64,000 nt of DNA from Cyanoderma ruficeps (GCA_008694505.1 VZDJ01000063.1:2740339-2804338), one strand, 5' to 3'; shown: positions 26,601-52,109, counted from the stretch's first letter. A program made the numbers and translations. Notes: generated by a model from the sequence alone, not told the origin.

Positions 26601-29600
26601 TTTCACAAGTTGGATTTCACACAAACACTGGGGCTGTCACTCCTTGAGTAGGTTTGAGATGTTCTTGTGTGATGTTGGCTCGAGGAACTGCTGCATCACA
26701 GGTTCTACATTCTTTTTCCATGTCTTAGGAAGAGTGAGTGGGACATGGCTAGCATGGTTTACCTTCTCACTTGTTGAATTTAAAAATTCAAGGGTTTGGA
26801 GTGACCAGCCTTGAGATCTTTAAATGCCTAAAAAAAAGCCCTGCATGTAAAGTGCATGTGATGGGCAGAGTCAGTAGCATGCAAGTAACTCTCAGCCCCA
26901 GTTATCACACCTGTACTCATACATTTTCCTTTAAGCCTTACCTTTTGAAAGTTTCTTCCATTTTTCACTATGTCGTCTCTTCTTTCCCTGTCTGTTACTG
27001 TTTTCCTTGTTCCTGTTTGTGTCTGTTCTCCTGCTTTCGTGGCAGGTGATGCTGAGTCCAGCCATGCAAGGTGTCATCCTGGCTATTGCAAAAGCCCGCC
27101 AGACCTTTGATCGTGATGGGTCTGAAGCAGGGCTCGTTAAGGTATTGATTTGTTTGCTAAATCAAATAGTATGGATATCTGTTTTCCCAGAATAGAGAGT
27201 ATGTGCCATATTGACAGATCAGGAATGTAAAGGGAACGATTTGTGCAGTTCTTGTTCTAGTTAATGGGCTTTGCCCTGCATTTCAGTTTTCCTGCTCTCT
27301 TACAGTGATGAGATATCTGTGGGTTCAAAACCATTTTTAGAGCTTGTAAGAGAACATCCTCCTCACAAGACAAACAGCAGCTTTCCTTTTATCTGCTTAT
27401 TCTTATACTACTTTAAAATTTGGTTTTTTGGTCCTGAATATACTTGCTTACTGTGACCTCTGTTGTCAAAGATGTTCTCAAGAAATGTCTGTGTGAACAG
27501 GGGTTTGAAAGCATAACCACTGCTGAATGCTGAAGCTGATGTTAAATTTTACAGGCAGGTAGATTTAACTAAAAATACCACATGGAAAGAATCATCTGTG
27601 CTGGTTAATCTATGGGAATATAAATCACAAGATACTCCTGTACCTCCTGCAGTTACAAGTGTGTCCCAGTTGATTTTGAGCACTTGTCAGAGGGTCACCA
27701 AATCTGTCGAAGGCAGCTGTACTCTCTCTCTCCAAGGCAGTTACACACCCTGGCACTTTTGGAAGCTCACGCTTCACATGTGGGGTTTGCCTGGCTGTGG
27801 AGGCCATTGGTTTAGAGTAGAGGTGTTGGTGGGCTTCCATTCACCACTGGAATATCACCAGCAGAGGAGGCTCGGTGTCACCATAGGAGTCCCTTCAAAC
27901 AGGACAGATTTGAGCTCCTGTTGGCTGCTGTGGCATTCCCACAGGCAGACGGGTGGATCTATCTGTGTGTTCCATTGGCAGGCATTCCATGAGGAGTACT
28001 CCCGGCTGTACCTGCTTTCCAAAGAGACCCCAACCCCCCAGAACGACGCCCGGTTGCAGCACGTGCTCATCTACTTCCTGCAGAACAACGCTCCGCAGCA
28101 GGTGGTGGAACGGACCCTCCTTGAGCAGTTTGCAGACAAAAACCTCAGCTATGATGAAAGGTGAGTGCCTGGAATTCCAGGGTAGGCTTTTCCCACCTGG
28201 ATGTGGCCAGGGCCACTGTTGTGATTTTTTCTCCTTTCTGTTCACATGGAGCAGGTCCATCAGCATCATGAAGGTGGCACGGGCAAAGCTGAGCGAAATC
28301 GGTCCTGACGATGTTGACATGGAGGAATACAAGGTAAGGGACCAGAGAGCTGCTTCTGATCCTTCTCACTGTCCTGGCTGGCTCTGTCCAAACTGGGAAA
28401 TGGGGAGCACAGCACGGATGCCTGTTGGCAGCAGGTGTCTGCAGGAGGGCGCTGAGGGAGAAGGAACACACTGGAAATCTGAGCTTGGGGGAGTGTCTGC
28501 AGTTGACTAAATTCATTTGTGTGTCACTTATGAGAGACATTTAAACACTTCAAAGGGTAGAATCAGAGACCCCAAAATATGCATGTAAGTGTTTCAGGTG
28601 AAGCTGATGCTCTGCTTCCCTCCTCCTCCTCACAGAAATGGCATGAAGACTACAGCCTTTTTCGTAAAGTGTCCATTTATCTGCTGACAGGGTTGGAACT
28701 CTACCAGAATAGAAAGTAAGTTCTTCTAATTGTGTTTGGAGAACATAAGCTGTAGCTAAAAGTAAAGGCCACTTTGACAAAAGTTTTTCTTTCTGAGCCA
28801 CAATGGCCTGTGTTTGAGGCCAGTAGGCACTTTTTTGACCTGCTAATAGCTCTTCTTGAATCCACAGTCAAGCTTGGTTAACAGTTTAAAAAATATGAGG
28901 CTGAGCTTCTGGCTGCCTGCCTGAGAGCTTCTGAGAGTTTTCCCTAAGATTTCCCTTTGAGAAGTAGAGCTTTATATTCTGTTTTCCAGAGACAGGTTTG
29001 CAGGAATGATTGCCTTCACTTTGGGATTTTTCACCATGGAGTCCCGTATTAAAATAAAACTGCCTCAAAATGGATGTTATGCTTTGTGTACACACACACT
29101 TTGGAGTCCTCTAGACTCAAAGGGCCTTGGTTTCCTCCTTACCATTCTAGAACCTGTATTTTCCATAAGTGGTGCAGGCTTTCAGAAATTATTCCTGGAT
29201 GGAAACAGAACTGAATTCCAAGGTGGTTTGCAGTGATGAGCCACCAAATTCAGGTGGGCCAAATGGACATGAGGCATGACAAGAGCAGCTTAGAATTCCC
29301 CCAAATTTACCTAATTCCTGTCAGCTGTTCTGTTTTCTCACCTGAAGCTTGAAATATGTGAAAGACTCAAAACACAACCTTCTGCCCTTCTTGGGGTGTC
29401 CTCTCATAGTGCAGTTCCTGGAGCGGTACAGAAGATGAACATGGAAAAAACACATTGTACATGAACTTGGTTTTAAGGGGCTCTGCCCAGACATTTGTTT
29501 GGCACTCTGGGCAAAAAGGATCAGGAAGGCTTGACATGGGCCATCTGTTCATTTGTGCTTTGGCAAGGAAATACAGCTTTTCCCGTCAGGCCTGATGCTG

Positions 29601-32050
29601 TTCACAGCAGGAAAGGTTTCCTGAGCTGAGCCAAGGGAATGGCTGCAGTCATAGCCCTGGCAGAGCCCAAGCACTGCAGAGCTGACCCTCTTCTTCCAGG
29701 TACCAAGAGTCACTCACCTACCTGGTCTACGCCTACCAAAGCAACGCCAAACTGCTGCTGAAGGGAACCAACCGAGGCGTGAGTGAGTCGCTGATCGCCT
29801 TGTACAGAAGGAAGTGTCTCCTGGTTTGTATTGAGCAGCTCAGCACTCACTTTTGGAGAGGAGGGGAGGGAGCAGCCAGGGCACCATGGTAGCCAAGACC
29901 AGTGTAACTGTCTCTGTTATGTCTATTGACATGATTGTGCCCCTTGTGAGTACCAGCAGCAATATGGAAAGGTAATAATCATCATATGATTATGATTATT
30001 AAAGAACATCCCACATAGGTTTTAGAGAACCTAGGCAAAGGCAGATCTGGATCTTGCCGTCTTCAAAGCAGAAGTGTAAATAAGCTGTATGCTCTCTGTA
30101 TACAGATACAGCAAATTGCATGTGTGTATGAATATATAAACTTTCAAGTTTGTTTTCTATGGTTTGTTTCCCATGACTGAAAGTGGCTTTTCCACCAGAA
30201 CCTGGTGCTGTTAGTCCTTATCCTCTGCATGGCTGCCAGTGGAGGGCCCAGACTGGGCCTTTACTGGATGGTTATCCATGGTCCATGCTTGTTCTTCACA
30301 AGTCTGTCCCCAATTCTCCTTCCACCCCCAGAAACTGAACGAGGTGGCAGCTTCTCTTTTTGTCAGCTGTGAAGAAGCTCATGTGTCAGAGGGTGTGAGC
30401 ATCCTGAATGAGCTGATCATCCCCTGCATGCATCTCATCAACAACTTTGAGATCTCCAAAGAGGACCGGGATGCTATCGAGGTCATGAGAAACCGCTGGT
30501 GCTCCTATTTGGGACGAGAAGACATGGATGGTAGGAGATGGCTGATGTTCATGGGCAGGGTAGTATCTGGATCTGAACTGGGAAAGAATTAAAGGACCAT
30601 CTAAAATGAAATTCCTGGTGTCTGCACTGCAGCCCATCAATGCCCTTCTGATCGTGGGAGGAGAAATGCATTTGAATCACCCATTAAATCCTGTTAGAGA
30701 AGAAATTAATCTTTTGCACTAAAACAAGCTGCAGAAGGGTCCCTCGTCCCTAAAATGGGACAGCTGATGACCCAAGAATGGCTTAGAGTTCCCTTGAGGG
30801 GCTTGGGTCTCTCTTAGGGTTTCTCCCTGACTGGAGGTACCCAGGAACAGCAGGTGAATGCAGACATACTTGGTGGTGTGGGTGGGCATCCTCCTCTTCA
30901 GGAGGGAGGAGCAGGTGTTATCAGAGGCCAAGGTTATGCAAGATGGAATGGGGGAGCATATTTGGGGCATCTCTGCCTTCTGAAGAGGAGTTTGTCATTG
31001 TAGAGCTGAATGTTGGTTCTGGGCAGCTGTTCTTGTTCTGTATTTTCGTCTGGAGTTGGCCTCTGTGACTCTCCTCAGGTCATTTCTCTTCAGACAAATT
31101 GGTCCTGACTTGCCTTGACCTGTGCATGAAGGTCTGGGGAGTTCCTGCAGAGTTTTTATCACTAACAGAGGGTAAACCCATTGAAAGAAAATTATGGAAA
31201 AACACAGATGTTTATTCTCAAAATACAGTTGTAAAAATTAATATTGGATAAACTTATCCCAGTTCCTGGGCTGGATGTGACAGCCTTTGCTCACACAGAA
31301 GGTTTTAAAGAGCCAGAAGCTGAGTGCTCACTCCTCCCAGGCTCCATGAGCTGGCTCAGGTGTTGCCTGCTCTTCTTCTTCAGTGGCTGTGCTGTATCAT
31401 GCACTCCAGTGGCATCTGGGCACAGACCTGCACCAGGAGGGGACAGTACCAGCTCAGCATGGGCTGAACTGGCTTGTCTGAGGAGGTAGGATGTGAAGGC
31501 TCCGTTTCCCTCAATTGCACAGTCAATATTTGAGCATCACCCTGAAGCATGCAGTTACTCTTCGCCTGACAGCTAGTTCAGCAGCACCTTGCCTGGGAGA
31601 GCACCGTGTCTCAGTGGGACATGGCCCTGTCCTCAGGCAGCCAGGTGGCAGTGGAGCTTCCCTCACAGAGCCCTGGATAGGCAGGCAGGACTCTGGTGGC
31701 AGCTGGTGCAAGGCCTCCTCTGCGCCAGCAGCCGCTGCTCATCGCTGGTGATGGGCTGGGCTGCTCTCAGCACAGGGAGAGGAACCTGCAAAAAGCATCA
31801 CAACTCCTTAACTCAGGGCCTGGAGCCCTCTGCCATTTGCTGCCCCTGACTGTTTCCTCCTTTTCCCCTGACAGAAAAGCTGCAGATGAAGCTGGGTGAG
31901 CTGCTGCCCCGGCTCCTCTACGGCTCCACTGAGGTCATTGTGCTGAAAGAGCCCCCGAAGATCCGACCCAACTCCCCTTACGACCTGTGCAGCCGCTTTG
32001 CAGCCGTGATGGAGTCCATTCACGGGGCCTCAACTGTGACCGTGAAGTAG
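11199..32050 (+). CDS. USP28: Ubiquitin carboxyl-terminal hydrolase 28, complete, 26 coding exons
   Basis: Nuclear cysteine deubiquitinase; family targets include MYC and 53BP1/CHK2-pathway proteins. Exons: 11199-11237, 14491-14568, 14833-14965, 15467-15578, 15775-15937, 16876-16962, 17399-17536, 17965-18038, 18517-18593, 18712-18860, 20834-20961, 21134-21229, 21593-21772, 22464-22678, 22919-22989, 23298-23526, 24925-25128, 25646-25785, 25966-26151 (cassette), 27046-27141, 27982-28160, 28255-28333, 28636-28715, 29700-29823, 30332-30530, 31875-32050. Phases close to 1143 aa, or 1081 without the cassette (human about 1077). The N-terminal UBA-like part is in exons 2-3. The catalytic Cys box [13 protein letters not shown] has C168. 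The His box [11 protein letters not shown] has H599, followed by YND at 615-617. The C-terminus STVTVK matches the mammalian end. The SUMO/ubiquitin-interacting segment in exon 4 is degenerate. Transcription is divergent from HTR3A. Confidence 0.96.
14678..14769 (+). ncRNA. Possible C/D-box snoRNA in USP28 intron 2
   Basis: A C box GTGATGA (14685-14691) and a D box CTGA (14759-14762) are bracketed by a potential 5-bp terminal stem: TTGTC at 14678-14682 pairs with GGCAA at 14765-14769, one G-U pair. Spacing of about 70 nt and an intronic position between exons 2 and 3 suit the class. No guide target was recognised and the internal C'/D' boxes are weak. Chance occurrence is quite possible. Confidence 0.25.
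15467..15578 (+). other. USP28: USP28 exon 4, degenerate SIM/UIM-encoding exon
   Basis: This exon is in frame between exons 3 and 5 (phase 1 in, phase 2 out). From residue 92 it aligns without gaps to the human exon encoding the ubiquitin-interacting motif and ends in the shared LESPK. The UIM core LQAAIALS reads LCPANTVR here, so the hydrophobic residue after the Ala and the key Ser are replaced by Asn and Arg. The preceding SUMO-interacting VIDLT reads DVNAA. The human sequence is recalled, not searched. Confidence 0.7.
16653..16699 (+). mobile_element. CR1 LINE 3'-end fragment
   Basis: The sequence gatgatctcaaaggtctgtt followed by ccagcc and ending attctatgattctg matches the typical 3' end of avian CR1 elements, including the terminal ATTCTATG repeat. 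It is a short truncated copy in the intron between USP28 exons 5 and 6, in the same orientation as the gene. Confidence 0.7.
25966..26151 (+). other. USP28: USP28 62-codon cassette exon
   Basis: The exon is bounded by tggtcacag and GAG|gtacag, is exactly 186 nt and phase 0 on both sides, so it can be included or skipped without frame change. It encodes 62 residues (772-833), starting [10 protein letters not shown] and ending DADGYNEE, acidic and Ser/Thr/Gln-rich. Mammalian USP28 is known to have a tissue-specific insert of 62 residues at this place, so length and position agree. Which tissues use it here is unknown. Confidence 0.8.
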
Positions 32051-33025
32051 GCCGCAGGCCGCTGGCCGTGCCACAGTACCGCGCTGCTGGCCTGCCTGGG
32101 GCCTCCATCGGGTAGTGCTGGAGTGGGGGAGGACAGGGGGCAGTTTGGATTCCAAGCTGTGTTCTTTGTAAATATGGGCAGATAAAAAGCAGTATTGCAC
32201 TTCTGAGGCAGAACGTAAGGCAGCAACGAAGGACCTGGACCACTGTTACAGTGCGAGGCACAGGCCCCAGCAGCACCATGGGGCCCAAGCAGGCTACAGA
32301 GGTTCTTCTGTCCTGGCAACCTTCTAGATGCAGCCCCTGGGCCCATGATGGCACAGGAGCCCAACTGCTCAGCACTCCACACTGTGGCTGGGCTGTCGGG
32401 CACTTTCACAGCTCCCTGAATGGTCACTGCCAGGGGTTGCATGCTCAATCCAGCCAGACTCCTGCTCACAGGAGCCTGGGCTGAGTGAGGAGGAGGCAGC
32501 AAGGAGCAGTGGCTCACACTCTGTCATGTGGGCAGTCATGCACGCAGCTGCATATTCTGGTCAAGTCAAGCAGGCTTTTGTATTCTAGCTGGCACCAGAA
32601 ACCATGCAGGAGCCTTCCTTGGAGAGGCACAGGCAAATCCTGGCAGCGAGGAGCCAGGACGGGGCTGTGGGTTTGTGCCTGGCAGGAGCTGACTGGCTCA
32701 GGGCAATCACATCACCCCAAAGGATATTCCCCTCGTGGCTGGAAGACAAACTTACTTCTCCCCTGGAGTGGTTGGTCAGGGCTGGATTAGTGTCAATGAC
32801 AACTGTGAGGGCTCAGATTGGCCCATTGTGTTGGTGATGGGTGTTTGTGTTGACTTAGTTAACGAAGTGCCCTGTTGGCATTTCCTTTTGCAGTTGCCCT
32901 GTGCTTGCATTTGAGCTGCAGCAGTTTTAAGCCAAAAGTTCTGAGTCAGTGGAGGGGGATCCTGTTTTTTGGAACTATGCAGAGTTTTCTAACAGTGCAA
33001 TAAAAGCATTTGTTCTATGTTAGAA
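32051..33025 (+). other. USP28: USP28 3' UTR
   Basis: Non-coding sequence follows the TAG at 32048-32050 and ends about 20 bases after the AATAAA at 32999-33004. No other gene is visible in it. The extent is inferred from the polyadenylation hexamer. Confidence 0.6.
32999..33004 (+). terminator. USP28: USP28 polyadenylation signal
   Basis: A canonical AATAAA lies about 950 bases after the USP28 stop codon, in the context gtgcaataaaagcatttg, followed by T-rich and GT-rich sequence. A second AATAAA occurs near 33166 and could be an alternative site. Confidence 0.65.
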
Positions 33026-34689
33026 TGAAAACGCTCCTTCCATGTCTTTATTTCACTCTAGGGTTTTGCCTGAAGGTTCCGGCTGTACAAAATGTGTTGT
33101 CATTAGCAGAGCTGCCTTAGGATGGTTCCACCATCCTGTCAGGCAGTGTTTCCCCAGTACTTAGGAATAAACTGCTCCTGTGGGAGAATCTTGCACTCTC
33201 CCGGTGACTTTGTGATGAAGTAGAACTGCTGTTATCCACAGGCACTCTGGCTGCCAGTGTCCTAGCACCAACCCATGCCTCCTGAGGGACCAGGGTGCTG
33301 CAGTGCCAGAGTGCTGCTTTTTCCCCCTGTTGTTGTATGTGGGATGAGGCCTTCGACTCACTGCTTGGGGTGCTTCACCTTCAATGAATGGAAACATGGA
33401 GCTCTTGAGTAAAGCCCCCAGGCTATCACCCACCCAGAGGCACACTTCCTCCTCCCAGCCAACACTTGGCATTGCCAGGCAGCTTTTGTGCACTTGCAAG
33501 AAGTAGGATGTGGTTTGGGAAGAGGAGAGCCCATTTGTTCTGACTTGCACAACAGGCTTTGCCCTGTTATTTGTGTTGCTGCCAGAAGCCGAAATGTCCA
33601 GCCCGTGCCCAAAGCCTGCTTTAAGGAACCAATGAAGAGTGTCAGGAGTACAGAGTGGTGCCAGGGACGTCATGGTATTTGGACTGGGCTGGACAGGAGG
33701 AGTGTTCCCAGGCTGGAAGCCTTTGCTCACTGTCCTGTCCTATTTCCCAAGGGAGTTACAGCAAAAACAGCTTCTCTGTGCTCCCTGTGTTGGTCAGCCC
33801 TCCAAGGGCAGCTGGCAGGGGGTGCAGTTCCTTGGATGGTAATGGTCAGGAAGGCTGCCCCCTCAGTTCTACCTGGTTTGATTCTTTTTCAGAAGAACTG
33901 AGCACCTGCCTCTCCTACTTCACTCTCAGCACCAGCAACTCTCTCTCCAGTCCTGCGGCATCAGAACTCCCAGGGATCATCACTGTTCCCTTTCCTTGCC
34001 CACCCGCTCCTTCCTCTCCTCCAACTGAGCAAAGTGCAGGTTTCAAAATGGGACTTAGAGGGAGTGGACTTTGCTTCCCCCAGGAATGCTGCTGTCGGCT
34101 GGGCCTTCCTTGAGATGGTCACGCGCCCACGGCTTTGAGCCTGCAGGGATTAAACCAGCGGTGAACTCAGTTTTCAACCAGTGCCGTAGCAGCGGGCAGG
34201 CCCCTGTCAGGACTCCGGGTGCTAATCCAGCCTGATGGTCCATGCTCTTGCTCACAGAGGTGTGTAATCAGCCTTTATTTTTACAGCTGAATCAGGAAAA
34301 TGTGGAAGGAACAGTTGAGACCAGCAAAAACCCTTTCTTGCCTCTTGTGCACAGGTAATTGATGCAGTCAAGGAACTTTTGACACAAAGGTCTGTGGCAC
34401 TTATCAGCTTTATCATCTTAGCCATGAGAAGATGAGGCTCCTGCAGGGCATGCGGTCACTGCCATCCCACCTTTGCAGCAGGAGTAGAACTTGGTGCTGC
34501 TTTGTCTCTCGTTTTTCTCCTTCCCCCTTGTTTTCCATTTTTTCTCTCTTTTCCTCCAGTCTTTTCTGGACAGACCAAACCATAGCTGCAGTACCATTGC
34601 TGACCCTTGCAACTCCCACCCTGCATCCCGCTTCTGCAAGATACAGCTGCACGTTCAGAGCACAGACACACTGTCAATGGACATGATAA
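33026..34689. other. USP28-CLDN25 intergenic region
   Basis: The two genes converge here. The open frames seen are short and show no recognisable domain or splice structure. A pyrimidine-rich run occurs at about 34500-34565. I see no RNA gene or mobile element. Confidence 0.5.
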
Positions 34690-34695
34690 TTTATT
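34690..34695 (-). terminator. CLDN25: CLDN25 polyadenylation signal
   Basis: TTTATT on the plus strand reads AATAAA on the minus strand, about 375 bases downstream of the CLDN25 stop codon. It is the first canonical hexamer found in the correct orientation. Confidence 0.55.
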
Positions 34696-35070
34696 GCAAG
34701 TACATCAGAGCGGCACAAACATGCAAGGAAAGAGCTGCGGCACCAGCACTCAGCATTAGCCACGACAGACTTGGCTACGGGGGACTCGCCAGGGATGCCA
34801 ACACAATGTCACCCATCAGTGATGGTACCACGGTGTCATCAGCAGTACAAAGTGCTGCCCGCTGCTTGTTGCCTTCCCACTCTTCCTTGGTGAGTGCTGC
34901 GGGGAAATCTGTTGCTCCTTAACAGAGAAAAAGTGAAGCAGACACGCAGAGGAAGGAGAGAAACCTGCAGACCTGCCGTAGCAATTAGCAAATCATCCTG
35001 TGAAACAAGCAGGAGCCCTCCCTGCCAGGGGAAGAGCCACGAGGTGCACAGAGCACAGCACCCTGAGGCC

Positions 35071-37951
<2,881 letters not shown>

Positions 37952-39994
37952 ATGGTGCACCCCTACGCCCGCAACAGCGGCGGCGCCGGCGGCTGGCTGG
38001 CCCCGGAGGAGCCCCGCGGCCGCAGCAACTCCATCCCCCCGGCGCAGACCCCCACGGCCAAGCACATGCTGGCCTACCTGCCTCGGCCACCCACCGACAC
38101 CAGCCGGTACGGCACCTTCCCCCAGAAGGTATGGCTCACGCCGAGGCTCTGGGGCATCCTCGGCACATGATGCCGCCTGGTGCTCGCGGTTGTTGTCAGA
38201 AGTGATTTCTCACCGACGGGCTCCTTTCCCCCCCGCAGCCCGATCTCCCGGCCGTCCCCGGGGCTCTGGTGGAGAACAGCAGGCAGCAAGCCGCCGCCGC
38301 CGCCACCACTGCCAAGAGAAGCACCGGGATGCCAAACTACCCATCTGCACCCCGTCACAGCAGCTTTGTCCCCGGTGAGCCGTCCTTGCCGCCGAGCCGC
38401 GGGAGCCTGACCACCCAGCACCACCGTGGCCGGCCGTCCTGGTGCCCACCGCCTGCCCCACAAGAGGCAGGTGCCCGCTTGTACCCACTGCATGCACTGA
38501 GCGTGGCCAATATCCCCAACTCATCACGCGGCAGGACCTCTGCCCGCAGCTCCACCATTCCCACCCCAGAGGGGCTGCAGGGCCGGCGCTGCAAGCTGCT
38601 GGAGGAGGACAGCCCCATGGTCCAGGCCGGCAAGCGGCAGCGCCAGCGTTATGTGACAAAAGTGGGCAAGTGCCAGGTGAATCTGGGCAACATACAGGAC
38701 AAGAAGAGGTTCCTCTCAGACATCTTCACCACCATCGTAGACCTCAAGTACCGCTGGTTCCTCTTTGTCTTCATGATGTGCTACATCATCACCTGGGTGG
38801 TCTTTGGCTTCATCTACTTCTTGGACGCTTGGGCACGGGGTGACATTGGGCACCAGGGTGATCCCGAGTGGCAGGCGTGCATCGAGAATGTGGATGGCTT
38901 TGTCTCTGCCTTGCTCCTCTCCGTGGAAAGCCAGCGGACCATTGGCTATGGCACTCGGATGGTGACAGCCAACTGTGCTGAGGGCGTCATCCTCTTGATA
39001 GCACAGTCCATCGTTGGTTCCATGATTGATGCCATGATGGTTGGCTGCATGTTTGTTAAGATCTCCCGGCCCAAGAAGCGTGCCCAGACCCTCATCTTCA
39101 GCAAGAACTGCGTCATCTCCTGCCGGGATGAGAAGCTTTGCCTGATGTTTCGTGTGGGGGACCTGCGGGAAAGCCACATGGTGGATGCCAAGATCCGGGC
39201 AAAGCTGATCAAGTCCCGTCAGACGGCCGAAGGGGAGTTCATCCCCCTGGAGCAGTCAGAACTGAACCTGGGCTATGACACAGGGGAGGACCGTCTATTC
39301 CTGGTGGAGCCCCAGATCATCTGCCATGTCATCAACCGTCACAGCCCTTTCTGGGACATGTCGGCCGAGTCACTGCGTCGGGACCAGTTTGAAATCATCA
39401 TCATCCTTGAGGGCATTGTGGAAGCCACAGGCAAGTGGTCTGGGAGGGTCAGGGTGGAGAGGGGTGGCTCCCCTGGGGTCCTGGAGATGCTGGGCAAACC
39501 TAAGCCCAGGAGTGACATCTGGGCAAGAGATGCTCGGGGTCAAAACTGTCTCCAGCGGGCCATGGGTGATGCAGGGCTGGAAGCCCCTCATTAGGCAGCA
39601 GGGGGCTCATTGTGGCGCCCCAGCACAGCTCAGCCATTGTCTTGCCACAGGAATGACGTGCCAAGCCCGCACCTCCTACACAGAGGATGAGATCCTCTGG
39701 GGATACCGCTTCGAGCCCTGCATGTCCCTGGAGAAAGGCGCGTTCCAGGTGGACTACAGCCGCTTTGAGATGACCTTTGAGGTGCAGACACCAGCAGCCA
39801 GCGCCAAGGAGCTGCACGAGCTGAAGGAGCTGGAGCAGCAGGAACACTCCACGCTCAGCCTCTACTGGGACCACCTCCTGCAGCCCTGCGCGCTGCCAGG
39901 ACCCAGTGAGGATGCGCTGGTGGGGATGAGTGTCCCCGGCAGCGTGGCTGAGGGCATCCGGCATGAGCCACCGGAGCGGGAATTCCCTGCCTGA
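37952..39994 (+). CDS. Kir3-like (GIRK-type) inward-rectifier potassium channel, 3 coding exons
   Basis: Plasma-membrane K+ channel subunit. Exons: 37952-38128, 38239-39430, 39651-39994; 570 aa. The start has a strong Kozak context (gccgccATGg). Residues 1-190 are a Pro/Ser/Arg-rich N-terminus much longer than in known Kir3 proteins. The Kir core begins at [10 protein letters not shown] (194). M1 is about 233-255, the filter TIGYG is 293-297, M2 about 307-333. The cytoplasmic domain keeps [11 protein letters not shown] (PIP2-binding type) and GDLRESH with D367, the sodium-site Asp of Kir3.2/3.4. [10 protein letters not shown] spans the intron position shared by Kir3 genes. Unusual: R292 replaces the Thr just before TIGYG, and D323 in M2 is Kir2-like where Kir3.2/3.4 have Asn. 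It resembles Kir3 overall but not clearly any one of KCNJ3, 5, 6 or 9, so no symbol is given. The second intron is GC-AG. Exon 1 is the least certain part. Confidence 0.85.
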
Positions 39995-40605
39995 GCTGCT
40001 CCGGGGACCGTGGGATGGGCCACCTGGCCGTGCCCCAGCCCGGTTGGTGCCCGTGCGTACCCCATGCCAACAGTGCCATAGCCCACCCTCCTCTGGGGGC
40101 TGAGCCCTTGTGCCCTCACCCCCCGTGTTCCCTCAGCTGCAGCCACAGGGCATTATTTTTGTTAAGTTGTTCTTTTGTAACAAGGAATACAAGGCGTAAC
40201 TAGTGGGCAAGTAAAGGCTGTTCATGACAAAACCACCCAGCTTTCAGTCATGTTTGTTCTGGAGGAACCTTCGGGGGGCTGGGCAAAGAAGAGGGAGAGC
40301 CCAGAGCCCCCCAGTGCCGTGGGCTCAGTCCTGCACCACCTCACAGACCCTCACATAGCTCCATGCCCCACCAATACCCCAAACTGCCCCCCCTCCCTGC
40401 CTGACTTTGTGCCCCAGGACTCCCCCAGCATGGAAATGTTGCACTGGGGTGGTGCTGCGAGAGGTTGGACACGGTGTAGTAGAATTAAACTAACAATACA
40501 GGAATGCCATCACTGGAGTTACCTGCAGCACCTGGCAGGCAGGGCAGTGCCTGGGCCTGGATGGAAAAAAAAAAAAAATCAATAAAATCTGTGTATGCAG
40601 GCTCT
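39995..40605 (+). other. 3' UTR of the Kir3-like gene
   Basis: Non-coding sequence from the TGA at 39992-39994 to about 20 bases past the AATAAA at 40581-40586. An A-run of about 14 bases directly precedes the hexamer. The extent is inferred. Confidence 0.5.
40581..40586 (+). terminator. Polyadenylation signal of the Kir3-like gene
   Basis: The canonical hexamer occurs in the context aaatcaataaaatctgtg, about 590 bases after the stop codon, and is the first AATAAA downstream. Confidence 0.6.
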
Positions 40606-51544
<10,939 letters not shown>

Positions 51545-52070
51545 AAAACAGGATCTCATCTCAAAACCTCCAGTCATGGGCTTGATTACAGCCATTAAGG
51601 TGGCTGGAGCTGCCACCCTAATGACAACCACATTTAGTGCATTGCCACCACCTTTGGAGTCTCTCCTAAGACCTTCCCTGCCAGCCCTTGTTCTCCCTTT
51701 TCCTTTCAAGACTCTCTCTTTAATACTAAGACTTTCCACTGCACTACAGCTTTGAGCCTCAGCCTCAGGAGAGGAGCACAGCCTCCTCATGATGTGGTGC
51801 CCTGGCCCTCTATTACCTGCTCTTTGTGTTGGCCACATTCTTTTCCAGCAACACCAAAAGCCTCCCTCTGTTCCGTGTTTAAACTGTAACCATCTTTCAC
51901 TTGGTGAAAGCAATGCCTCCAGCCGCTCCCAGAGTGGGATGGGGGGATCAACGGGAGAGGGACGTTTTGCCAACTTGTATATGCCAGGGGTGTAGCAGGG
52001 TTTACTTCCCCAATGAGCGTTGGGAATGGCGGGCGTTGGAAATTAAACATAAGAGATAATCTTAGAGCTG
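51545..52070 (+). other. UBE4A: UBE4A 3' UTR
   Basis: Sequence between the UBE4A stop codon (TAA 51542-51544) and the ATP5MG CpG island. The only plausible polyadenylation hexamer seen is ATTAAA at 52042-52047, so the UBE4A transcript may run to within about 225 bases of the ATP5MG start codon. The end is inferred. Confidence 0.45.
52042..52047 (+). terminator. UBE4A: Possible UBE4A polyadenylation signal (ATTAAA)
   Basis: The variant hexamer ATTAAA lies about 500 bases after the stop codon in the context ggaaattaaacataag. No AATAAA was found between the UBE4A stop and ATP5MG. Confidence 0.4.
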
Positions 52071-52109
52071 GTGGTGGAGGTCTGGCAGTGCCGGGAGCTG
52101 TAGAAAAAC

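Noticed and set aside
26219..27000. Open frames in the intron after the USP28 cassette exon
   Set aside because: No splice-consistent boundaries and no similarity to USP28; the exons on both sides join in phase without them.
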